Assembly (NCBI GenBank): GCA_036490335.1
Contig: DASXEB010000019.1
Span: forward strand, 259,671-323,670
DNA from: Palsa-1392 sp036490335
GTDB taxonomy: Bacteria; Verrucomicrobiota; Verrucomicrobiia; Chthoniobacterales; UBA10450
Length of the DNA stretch: 64,000 bases
Direction: 5' to 3'
A model generated the notes under the pieces. The model did not search any database. It saw nothing but the letters and a program-made list of their open reading frames with translations, and had not been told where the DNA came from. This document shows, piece by piece, positions 53,163-61,187 of this stretch. Each line of letters begins with the position of its first letter. The stretch's first letter is position 1. Made by a program: the position numbers and the translations under genes.

Positions 53163-55643
53163 CTAACGAACAGCCCCGCCGCTGCTCGCGAAACGCGTCG
53201 CCTCCGCCGGCTTGTTCCAGGCGACATAAAGATCGTGCAGCCGATGCGCCGCTTGCGTCGTCAGGCTGTTTTGCGGGCCGAGGCGTTTCTTCAAATGGTC
53301 GTAGCCGCGGAGGAGCAACGGCTCGGCCTCGGCGTAGCGCTTTTGCGCGAGCAGACATTCGCCCAGCGCGGTTTCGATATTGCCAAAGGTGTGGTCAAAC
53401 GTCGCCCGATCGACCGCGCCGCCATTGGCCAGCGCCGTGCGCAGGAGCAGCTCGCCCTCGGCGGCGCGGCCGGTGCGGGTCAGGCATAAACCGAGCAGCG
53501 CCTCGCAATGGACGACCGTCACCTGGCTCGGCGGATAATTCCTGTTCAGGCTCGCGAGCGAGTCGCGCAGGAACGGGATCGCCGCCTCATCCTGGCCCCG
53601 GCCGAAACAGAGGAAGCCGCGGATCGTGAGCGCGATCGCCGAAGTCACGCCGCGGCCGCCGACCAGCCGCCGGGTGTCGTTTTGCAGCCGGTCCGCGGCC
53701 TTTTCGAGCTCGTCGAACTTGCCCTCGTTAAAAAGACAGATGCAAAGATTGACCTGCGGCGCGACCGAGCCGAGCCCGCCCGGCTGCACCTTGTCGTAGA
53801 GTTGGATGAGGTGGCGAAAAATGGCCGCCGCCGCCGGAAAATCCTGCTCCGCCACCTTGATCGTGGCCATTTCGTTGAGCAGGCGCAGAAAGCGCGCGTC
53901 CTTCTCGCCCCACGCGATCCGGGCCTCGGCCAGGGCTTGCTCGGCGAGCGGCTCGGCCTCGAGCGGCTTGATCTGGGTCGCGTAAACAAAGCTGAGCGTC
54001 TCCAAAGTCTCGGCCAGTGCCGCGTGATCCGGCACCGGCTGGCGGCGCTCGACCGCGAGCGCGTGACGGAGAAGCGGCTCCGCCTCCGCCTGCCGGTAGC
54101 GATCGCCCAGGACGTCGCCGAGCGCGAACTCCGCCTTCGCCGTCGCCGGGTCGTCCGGGCCGTGGAGGCGTTGCATGAGGGAAAGCGCGGCCCGGGCGTG
54201 TTTCTCCGCCTGTTCGTAAAGCCCGAGGTGCTGGTAAGCGCGGCGCAAAGTATCGTGGGCGCGGGCGAGAATTTCCGGCTGATCGGCCATCTCGTGATCG
54301 AGCTTCTCGCTCGCGGCATCGAGCACGGAAACGACCTTGCCATCCCGGCCCATCTTCGCGGGGTCGGCGGTCGCGAGCAGATCCTCCATGAACTGGTTCA
54401 AACGATCGGCCTGCTGGCGCGAAGCCTCCGCCCTGCGTTGCGCCTCGCGGGCGACGTGCGCCTGCCAGGTCGTGGTCGCGAGGCCGCCGACGAGGGCGAG
54501 GAGCACGAGCGCCGCGGCCGCGACCGCGCCGCGATGCCGCCCAACGAACTTCTGCGCGCGGTACGCCGCCGAATCCCTGTGCGCGAGGACGGGCCGGCCG
54601 GCGAGGTGCCGCCGGAGATCTTCCGAGAACTGCTCGACCGAGGCATAGCGCCGCCCCGGCTCCTTCCGCAGCGCCTTGAGCAGAATGTTATCGAGATCGC
54701 CCGCCAGCTCCCGCCGCCGCGCGCTCGGCCGGGCCGGCTTCGACTCGGCGATGGCGCGCGCGACCTCGGCCGGGTTGCGACTCGCGACCCGATACGGCTT
54801 TTCGCCCGTGAGCAGCTCGTAAAGAATCACCCCCAGGCTGTAAATGTCGCTTGCCGTCGTCATCGCATCGCCGCGGGCCTGCTCCGGGCTGGCGTAATCG
54901 GGCGTCATCACATTTGCGAACGTGATCGTGGGCGCGCCGGTCGCGGTCGTTTCCGGGTCGAGCAGCTTCGCGATTCCGAAATCGAGCAGCTTCGGCTCCC
55001 CATCCGGCGTGACGCGGATGTTAGCCGGCTTGAGATCGCGATGGATGATCAGATGCTGGTGCGCGTAAGCGACCGCGGAACAGACTTTGCGGAAAAGCTC
55101 CAACCGCTCGTTAGTCGTTAGGCCGCGTTCCTTGCAGAAACGATCGAGCCGCTCGCCCTCGACAAATTCCATCACGAAAAAAGGCACGCCCTCGGGCGTG
55201 ACCGCGCCGCCGTAGAGCCGCGCGATGTGGGGATCGTTCAGGCGGGCGAGGATGCGGGCTTCGCGGCGGAGATGGCGCACGAAATTCCCCGCCCCAAAAC
55301 CGCGCCGGACCAGCTTGATCGCCACCTTGCGATCGAGCTCGTGATCCTGCGCGAGGTAAACCTCGCCCATCCCCCCGCGCGCGATGAGCGAGAGAATCTC
55401 GTAATGCCCGAGCCGTTCCCCGGCCAGCCCGCGATCGTCGGCCGCGAAAGTTTCGGCCACGAAATTGAGCGCCGGCTCCTCCAGGAACGCCGCGTCCTCG
55501 AAAGCGAGCAAACCTTCCGCCTCGGCCCGGAGCGCGGGGTCGCCGGCGCACTCCCGTTCGAGCACGAGCGGGCGCGTTTCGGGCGGAGCTTCGAGCGCGG
55601 ATTTCACGACCGCGGCGAGGCGTTGGGCGCGGGCGTCAGCCAC
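53163..55643 (-). CDS. Transmembrane Ser/Thr protein kinase with C-terminal TPRs
   Basis: 826 residues starting at GTG 55643, which overlaps the ECF sigma stop by 8 bp. Kinase domain: ARGGMGEVYLAQD, VAIKLV (Lys), IIHRDLKPANI (catalytic), DFGIAKLLD (metal), SPEQARG. One membrane segment (AVAAAALVLLALVGGLATTTW) leads to about ten TPR-like repeats outside or at the membrane. Coupled translation suggests it signals with the ECF factor. Stop TAG is in a motif copy. Confidence 0.92.
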   Translation of the reverse strand: MADARAQRLAAVVKSALEAPPETRPLVLERECAGDPALRAEAEGLLAFEDAAFLEEPALNFVAETFAADDRGLAGERLGHYEILSLIARGGMGEVYLAQDHELDRKVAIKLVRRGFGAGNFVRHLRREARILARLNDPHIARLYGGAVTPEGVPFFVMEFVEGERLDRFCKERGLTTNERLELFRKVCSAVAYAHQHLIIHRDLKPANIRVTPDGEPKLLDFGIAKLLDPETTATGAPTITFANVMTPDYASPEQARGDAMTTASDIYSLGVILYELLTGEKPYRVASRNPAEVARAIAESKPARPSARRRELAGDLDNILLKALRKEPGRRYASVEQFSEDLRRHLAGRPVLAHRDSAAYRAQKFVGRHRGAVAAAALVLLALVGGLATTTWQAHVAREAQRRAEASRQQADRLNQFMEDLLATADPAKMGRDGKVVSVLDAASEKLDHEMADQPEILARAHDTLRRAYQHLGLYEQAEKHARAALSLMQRLHGPDDPATAKAEFALGDVLGDRYRQAEAEPLLRHALAVERRQPVPDHAALAETLETLSFVYATQIKPLEAEPLAEQALAEARIAWGEKDARFLRLLNEMATIKVAEQDFPAAAAIFRHLIQLYDKVQPGGLGSVAPQVNLCICLFNEGKFDELEKAADRLQNDTRRLVGGRGVTSAIALTIRGFLCFGRGQDEAAIPFLRDSLASLNRNYPPSQVTVVHCEALLGLCLTRTGRAAEGELLLRTALANGGAVDRATFDHTFGNIETALGECLLAQKRYAEAEPLLLRGYDHLKKRLGPQNSLTTQAAHRLHDLYVAWNKPAEATRFASSGGAVR

Positions 55644-56202
55644 CGGCCGCCTCTCCCGCGATCTCGCGCCGGAGCCAGAGCTTGGCGAAACTCCAGTCGC
55701 GCAGCACCGTCTTCTCGGAGACATCGAGCACGGTCGCGATCTCGGCTGCGCTCAGGCCGCCGAAAAATTTCATCTCCACCACCTCGCTTTCGCGCGGGTA
55801 ATTCTCGGCCAGGTGGCGCAGGGCGTCGTCGAGCGCGACCAGGTCGAGCGAACGATCGGCCGCCAGCTCGCGCGTCTCGTCGAGGTAAAGCTTCTCCAGC
55901 CGGCCGCCGCGTTTCTCCGCGTTATGGCCGCGGGCGTGCTCGAGCAGGATGCGGCGCATGATGCAGGCGGAGACGGCGCAAAAATGGGCCCGGTCGTTCC
56001 AGGTCGCCTGCTTCTGGTCGATCATCTCGATGTAGGCCTCGTGCACGAGCGCGGTCGCCTGGAGGGTGTGATCGGGGCGCTCGCGGCGGAGATAAGCGGC
56101 GGCGCGTTTTTTCAGCTCCTCGTAAACCAGGGGCATGAGGCGGTCGGCGGCGTTTTTGTCGCCGTTGCTGCATTCGGACAGGATTTGGGTCGCCTCGTTC
56201 AT
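55636..56202 (-). CDS. ECF sigma factor, TIGR02999-like
   Basis: 188 residues from ATG 56202. Sigma2 region LMPLVYEELKKRAAAYLRRERPDHTLQATALVHEAYIEM and sigma4 region VEMKFFGGLSAAEIATVLDVSEKTVLRDWSFAKLWLRR. This ECF type is commonly encoded beside Ser/Thr kinases and lacks a classical anti-sigma factor, as here. An upstream open frame (to 56388) runs into array D and is not used. Confidence 0.92.
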   Translation of the reverse strand: MNEATQILSECSNGDKNAADRLMPLVYEELKKRAAAYLRRERPDHTLQATALVHEAYIEMIDQKQATWNDRAHFCAVSACIMRRILLEHARGHNAEKRGGRLEKLYLDETRELAADRSLDLVALDDALRHLAENYPRESEVVEMKFFGGLSAAEIATVLDVSEKTVLRDWSFAKLWLRREIAGEAAGG

Positions 56203-56367
56203 CGCTTTGGGGAAATTTCGGCCGTCTTCCCGATCTAAGCAAAATTCTTCCGCAAAAGCAATGTCCGTTTTTGGCCGCCGACCGCACGTCTGCTCTTTGG
56301 AGGATGAAAACGAACCGCCACCAATTCGCCTTCGCCGCCAATTTTGCCGGTCTCCGCGCCGGCTGCC

Positions 56368-56577
56368 GGAGCGCTGCCACCGCTCCACTCCGCCGCGCCG
56401 TCGCTCCGTGGAGGGGCGGGACGGCTCCGTGGAGCGACGCCATCCCGGGACGGAGCGACGCCACGACGAACCGGAGCGACGGCACGACGAAGCGGAGCGA
56501 CGCCACGACGAAGCGGAGCGGTGGCGTGACGAAGTGGAGCGGTGGCGTGACGAAGCGGAGCGGTGGCGTCACTCCAA
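56368..56577. repeat. Degenerate 21-bp tandem array D
   Basis: Ten units in exact 21-bp register; GGAGCG-type words start at 56368, 56410, 56431, 56452, 56473, 56494, 56515, 56536 and 56557. Later units read GGAGCGACGCCACGACGAAGC or GGAGCGGTGGCGTGACGAAGC. The array sits in the divergent region between the ECF gene and the MPDx-family gene at 56643. Confidence 0.92.
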
Positions 56578-56642
56578 CTAGCGACGGCGTCCCTCCACCT
56601 CTTTTTCAGCTCCCACAACCTTGATTCAACCTATCCACTACC

Positions 56643-57311
56643 ATGCCTGACTTCATTCCAAACGCCGATTCCGATTTCAACGAAATGGCCGTCAACCTCA
56701 ACACGAGCGTGACCGACCCGGCCAATCCGCTCCAGCTCGCGACCACCCTGATCACGCGGTTCACCACCGCCTTCGGCGCCTGGACTCCGGCCTGGACGGC
56801 CTGGGGATTCCTCGCTCCGCAGATCAACGCCAAACTTCAGACCAAGGACAGCACCCGGCTCGCGCTCGACGGCGTGATCCGCGAGGTCAACGCCGCGGCC
56901 CAGGCCAACCTGGCCGTGACCGCGGCCCAGAAAGCGGCGGCCGACCTGCCGGTGCACAAAACCACCCGCACCCCCGTGGGCGAGATCAGCACCTCGCCGC
57001 AGCTCCAGCGGGTCGATAACGAGCACCTGCTGCAACGGCTCTGGTTTGTCGATAGCGCGACCCCGACCTCGAAGGCGCGCCCGGCCGGCGCGGCTTTCTG
57101 CGAGATTCGGCAATTGATCGTGGCCGCAGGCGGCGCGGCCCCGACCGATCCGGCGGCCATGCCGTTCCTCGCCACCGATACGAAGCCGCCTTACCGGGCC
57201 GATTTCGACGGGGCCGACGTGGGCAAGACGGCCTACTATGCCCTCCGCTGGGTCAATACCAAAAGCGAGCCGGGGCCGTGGGGCGCGATCTCGGGTTACC
57301 TGATCAACTGA
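56643..57311 (+). CDS. Orphan conserved protein, MPDx family (paralogue of 3936-4538)
   Basis: 222 residues, no signal peptide. N-terminus MPDFIPNADSDFNEMAVNL; a helical first half (LQLATTLITRFTTAFGAW...) and a beta-rich end closing with YYALRWVNTKSEPGPWGA, a fibronectin/Ig-like edge. Similarity in start, size, architecture and closing strand to the 3936-4538 product suggests a family. Function unknown. It is preceded by array D by 65 bp, mirroring the other member. Confidence 0.78.
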   Translation: MPDFIPNADSDFNEMAVNLNTSVTDPANPLQLATTLITRFTTAFGAWTPAWTAWGFLAPQINAKLQTKDSTRLALDGVIREVNAAAQANLAVTAAQKAAADLPVHKTTRTPVGEISTSPQLQRVDNEHLLQRLWFVDSATPTSKARPAGAAFCEIRQLIVAAGGAAPTDPAAMPFLATDTKPPYRADFDGADVGKTAYYALRWVNTKSEPGPWGAISGYLIN

Positions 57312-57319
57312 GGGATTTG

Positions 57320-57365
57320 GCCTAACGAACATAAGAGTGGCTTTGCCTAACGAGTATAAGATTAC
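57320..57365 (+). repeat. Two adjacent extended motif copies
   Basis: GCCTAACGAACATAAGAGT at 57320 and GCCTAACGAGTATAAGATT near 57345 are back to back, 25 bp apart, between two plus-strand genes. They show the conserved right flank outside any coding constraint. Confidence 0.9.
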
Positions 57366-59615
57366 ATGAAGAAACAACTATTTGAGAAATCCAGCATCGT
57401 GGGCGCTTTCGCCTGCCTCCTCCTCCTCGGCCCGGGGCATGTCCTCGCGGCCAATCCGCAGCCCGCCATCCTGACCACGCTCTCCGCGAGCAACGAGGCG
57501 GTCATTTTCCCGAACGCCGAAGGCTCGCCGAGCACGCAGAAACTTCCGGCCTTGCCGCCGAATTCGTTTCCGCAGGGCGTTTCCTATTACGGCGGTGACT
57601 ACGCGCTCATCGCCGATTTTACGAACTCCCGCGTCGAGGTGGTGCAAATCTCGACCGCGACCCTCCTCGCCACGATCGACACTTCGCCGGTCGGCTACGA
57701 CGGCAGCGGCACGATCGCGGTCGCGCCCAGCCTGACGACCGCGCTCGCGATGGGCGACAACGACAAGCTTTGCGTCATCCACGCGCCCTTCGCGACCGGT
57801 GCGACGCTCACTTCGATTACGCTCCCGGGGGAAATCATGAACCTCGAGACGGAGGCGATCGTTTTCAACAACGCCGGACGTGCTTTTGTCCAGACGACCG
57901 CCGGGGTTTGCGTGATCGATCCGCCTTACACCAAGGTCGCGTTCACCATGCCGCCAGTCGGGGGCCTGAAGAACGGCGGCGCAATCGCGATCACGCAGGA
58001 TGGGGACACGCTGCTCGTGACGGCGTTCTCGAATCAGGTGCGGATCTATAACGCGCCTTACTCGAAGGATTCCGTCGCGGCGCTCTTGACCGTGCCGGGG
58101 AATTCCGGGCTCGATGGCATCGCCATTACGCCCGACGCCACGAAGGCGATCGTCGTCACCTCGAGCACGAATGTGACGCCGCGCGCGGCGGCGATCAGCG
58201 GGCCGTTTACCGCGAGTTCGACGGTCGAGGCGCTGCCAATCCCGGCGGGCACGAATGGCTTCGAAGACGTCGGGATTAGCGCGGATGGAAAGCTCGCCAT
58301 CCTGACCGGCAACGGCTATTACCCCGGCGGCACCCCGCCGGAAGAGGAGGCGATCTTCGTGCGGGCGCCTTTCACGACGACCGCGGTGGCGTTCAAGGTC
58401 CCGATCAATAATGTGGCCGACCCGAACCGCGGCAATGGCGCGGTGCGTTTCCTCCCGCCCGGTCTCGCGCCCGGCCTCACTGTTTCGGCCAGTCCGTCGG
58501 TCAACAGCGCTCCGCTCGGCGCGAAGCTGACCTACACCCTGACCTACGCCAATACCGGCACGACCGCCGCGACCGATGTCGTGATCAAGGACCCGCTCCC
58601 GACCGGGACGACGTTTGTCTCCACGACCGGCGGTGGGAAGTTCCAAAACGAGAACGTCGTCTTTGGCCTCGGGCTCGTCGCGGCCGGGGCGCAAAAGAGC
58701 GTCACTTTTACGGTCGATATCGCCGCTCCCCACGGCGGCGTGATTACGAACTTCGCCTACACCATTTCCGCGACCGACGTTCCGCCGATCGCGGGCCCGC
58801 CGGTCGATGTCACGGTCACGAGCGCGGGCGCGGCGCCGTCGCGGCTCCTCAATATCTCGACCCGGCTCAATGTTCAGACCGGGAACAATGTGCTGATCGG
58901 CGGGTTCATCGTTACCGGCACCGCGCCGAAAAAAGTCCTGCTCCGCGGCATCGGGCCTTCGCTCGCCGGGGAAGGGATAAAAGGCGCGCTGGCCGATCCG
59001 GTGCTGGAGTTGCATTATCCGAGCGGGAAAGTGGTCACGAACAACAACTGGATGGATACGCAGGAAGCCGCGATCAAGGCCACCACCATTCCGCCGAAGA
59101 ATCCGCTTGAATCGGCCATCGTCGAGACGCTCGCGCCCGGCGCTTACACGGTGATTTTGCACGGGAACAACGGCGGCACCGGCATCGGCCTGGTCGAGGC
59201 CTACGACATCGCCGCGAGCGCCGACTCGCAGCTCGCCAACATCAGCACGCGCGGTTTTGTCGAGACGGGTGACAACGTTCTGATCGGGGGATTCATTGTC
59301 GGCCAATCGAGCGGCGGCGACGCCATCGTGGTCGTCCGCGCCATCGGCCCGTCGCTCGCGGCGGAAAGCGCCGGCATCACTGCTTTGCAGGACCCGAACC
59401 TGACCTTGAACGACGTCAACGGAAACGTCATCGCCTTTAACGACAACTGGCGCGACAATCAGGAGGCGCAGATCATCGCCGACCAGCTCGCGCCGCTCGA
59501 CCCTCGCGAGTCGGCCATCCAGGTCACGCTCCCGGCCGGCAATTATACCGCGATCGTGCGGGGGAAGAATAACGGCACCGGCGTCGGGTTGGTCGAGGCT
59601 TATAATTTGCAGTAG
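57366..59615 (+). CDS. Secreted beta-propeller/DUF11 protein with duplicated C-terminal domain
   Basis: 749 residues with a signal peptide (CLLLLGPGHVLA-AN). Residues ~30-360 form propeller-like repeats (ITPDATKAIVVTS, ISADGKLAILTG), ~375-480 a DUF11 domain (KLTYTLTYANTGTTAATDVVIKDPLP), then two ~120-residue copies beginning NISTR...TG(N/D)NVLIGGFIV and ending TGxGLVEAY. The duplicated domain is common in large secreted Verrucomicrobiota proteins. Likely surface or extracellular; role unknown. A terminator follows. Confidence 0.85.
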   Translation: MKKQLFEKSSIVGAFACLLLLGPGHVLAANPQPAILTTLSASNEAVIFPNAEGSPSTQKLPALPPNSFPQGVSYYGGDYALIADFTNSRVEVVQISTATLLATIDTSPVGYDGSGTIAVAPSLTTALAMGDNDKLCVIHAPFATGATLTSITLPGEIMNLETEAIVFNNAGRAFVQTTAGVCVIDPPYTKVAFTMPPVGGLKNGGAIAITQDGDTLLVTAFSNQVRIYNAPYSKDSVAALLTVPGNSGLDGIAITPDATKAIVVTSSTNVTPRAAAISGPFTASSTVEALPIPAGTNGFEDVGISADGKLAILTGNGYYPGGTPPEEEAIFVRAPFTTTAVAFKVPINNVADPNRGNGAVRFLPPGLAPGLTVSASPSVNSAPLGAKLTYTLTYANTGTTAATDVVIKDPLPTGTTFVSTTGGGKFQNENVVFGLGLVAAGAQKSVTFTVDIAAPHGGVITNFAYTISATDVPPIAGPPVDVTVTSAGAAPSRLLNISTRLNVQTGNNVLIGGFIVTGTAPKKVLLRGIGPSLAGEGIKGALADPVLELHYPSGKVVTNNNWMDTQEAAIKATTIPPKNPLESAIVETLAPGAYTVILHGNNGGTGIGLVEAYDIAASADSQLANISTRGFVETGDNVLIGGFIVGQSSGGDAIVVVRAIGPSLAAESAGITALQDPNLTLNDVNGNVIAFNDNWRDNQEAQIIADQLAPLDPRESAIQVTLPAGNYTAIVRGKNNGTGVGLVEAYNLQ

Positions 59616-59629
59616 GTCCCGGTTGGTCG

Positions 59630-59664
59630 AGCGGTCCCGCCGTTTCCGATGGCGGGGCCGCTTT
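59630..59664 (+). terminator. Terminator after the 57366-59615 gene
   Basis: AGCGGTCCCGCC pairs with GGCGGGGCCGCT (one mismatch, 9-base loop), followed by a short TTT. Weak T-run. Confidence 0.6.
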
Positions 59665-59753
59665 GCCGGCTTTCGCCGCCGCCGGAAAAGATTTTCGGCC
59701 GCAAATGTCCGTTTCCGGGCGCGGATCGCACGTCGGGTGGTTGGAGCACCATT

Positions 59754-61043
59754 ATGAAAACAACTCGTCTCATCCAATCCTTCTTCATCCTTCTCTTCAG
59801 CGCGTCGCTTTTTGGCGGCATCCTGTCCGCGCGCGCCGATGACATCAATTACGTCACCACCGTCGAGGGCACGCCAAATCTGCTCGGTTATTGGCGCTTT
59901 TCGCCCGACTCGCAGGCGAACAGCGAGGTCAACGGCTACACCGGCACCTTCGAGAGCGACGCCATGGTCGGCGCGCTCGGCTCCGGCCCGATGCTGGCCG
60001 GCGATCCGAACAATACCCCGGTCGTGCTCGACGGGACGAACAATACTTACGTCACGACTGACCTGACCGGTCAGATCAACCAGCAAGGCTCGATGGTCGG
60101 GTGGTTTTACCTCACGGCGCTCCCATCGGAAGTTGGCCATACCGAATACATCGCGGGTGAATCCGCAGGGGGCGACGACTTCGATGTCCAGGTCGACGGC
60201 GACAATTACATCCGTTTCTACACCGAGGCCGGCGGCAACGTTGCCTCGGCCGCGCCCCTGACCGATGGCGACCTGAACAAGTGGCACTTCGTCGCCACGA
60301 CCTTCACTGCGAGCAGCGACCGCCAAATCTACATCGACGGGAACCTCTCCGGTTCGAACGTCCCGGGTGGTCACTCGGTGAACTCTTCACCCTTCACGAT
60401 GGGCGCGAGCAGCGTTTTCGGCGGCCGCTTCTTCAACGGCGCGCTCGACGAGATCGCGCTCTACGATCGCGACCTCACCGCCGCTGAAGTCGCGGCCATT
60501 TACAATTCCGCTACGCAACAGACCCCGCCGTTGCAATTGACCGACTCCGTCTCGCGCAAAGTCCAGGGCAGCGCCGGCACGTTCGACATCGAGCTGCCTC
60601 CGGATGGCTCGGGAATCGAATGCCGCCAGAGCGCGCACACCGAGCAATTCGTCTTCACCTTCAACAATGACATCGCCAACGGCAGCGCGAGCCTGACGAC
60701 CCAGAAAGGCGGCGCGATTTCCGGCGACCCGGTCATTTCCGGTAACACCATCACGGTCAATCTCACCGGCGTGAACGACGAACAGGTCGTCATCGTCACC
60801 CTGAGCGGCGTGACCGACGTTTACGGCCAGACGCTTCCTGACACCGCCATCGCCGCGAACATCCTCGTCGCCGACGTTGACGGCGACGGAACCGTGACCA
60901 AGGCCGATCTCACCGCGGTCCAGGGGCAGGTCGGCATGGCCGTCACCGCCTCCAACTTCCGCGACGACATCAACGCCACCGGCTCGATCACCGGGGAAGA
61001 CGTCAAGCTCGTCCGCACCCACCGCAACACAACAATCCAGTAA
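59754..61043 (+). CDS. Secreted LamG-domain protein with dockerin-like C-terminus
   Basis: 429 residues from ATG 59754 with a signal peptide (FFILLFSASLFGGILSARA-DD). A LamG/concanavalin-like domain occupies ~35-250 (LLGYWRFSPDS...GSMVGWFYL...DRQIYIDGNLSG...FNGALDEIALYDRDLTAAEV). A beta domain follows, then DVDGDGTVTKADLTAVQGQ and DINATGSITGEDVKLVRTH, two dockerin-type Ca-binding loops. Suggests polysaccharide binding at the surface. No cohesin protein is visible. Confidence 0.85.
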   Translation: MKTTRLIQSFFILLFSASLFGGILSARADDINYVTTVEGTPNLLGYWRFSPDSQANSEVNGYTGTFESDAMVGALGSGPMLAGDPNNTPVVLDGTNNTYVTTDLTGQINQQGSMVGWFYLTALPSEVGHTEYIAGESAGGDDFDVQVDGDNYIRFYTEAGGNVASAAPLTDGDLNKWHFVATTFTASSDRQIYIDGNLSGSNVPGGHSVNSSPFTMGASSVFGGRFFNGALDEIALYDRDLTAAEVAAIYNSATQQTPPLQLTDSVSRKVQGSAGTFDIELPPDGSGIECRQSAHTEQFVFTFNNDIANGSASLTTQKGGAISGDPVISGNTITVNLTGVNDEQVVIVTLSGVTDVYGQTLPDTAIAANILVADVDGDGTVTKADLTAVQGQVGMAVTASNFRDDINATGSITGEDVKLVRTHRNTTIQ

Positions 61044-61100
61044 CTTGTTCCGGCGCGTCCTGCCCTGAGGAACGCAACTAGTTTACCGTTCGCGGGAAGT

Positions 61101-61139
61101 AAAGGCATCGTCCGAAGTAAAACTCGGACGGTGTCCTTT
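61101..61139. terminator. Bidirectional terminator between convergent genes
   Basis: CATCGTCCGA pairs with TCGGACGGTG (one G-T wobble, 8-base loop), flanked by AAAGG and CCTTT. It lies between the 3' ends of the LamG gene (plus) and the TPR gene (minus). Confidence 0.8.
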
Positions 61140-61187
61140 GTTTCGCCTGACGGGGGCGGGCCGAAAGCAAGTGACCTCGCGCCTGAT

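Noticed and set aside
53508..55121. 537-codon plus-strand frame opposite the kinase
   Set aside because: Kinase motifs on the minus strand are decisive; the plus frame is a compositional shadow.
57378..60374. 998-codon antisense open frame across the secreted proteins
   Set aside because: Asp/Arg/Gly/Val-rich reverse translation of two genes with signal peptides and recognised domains on the plus strand.
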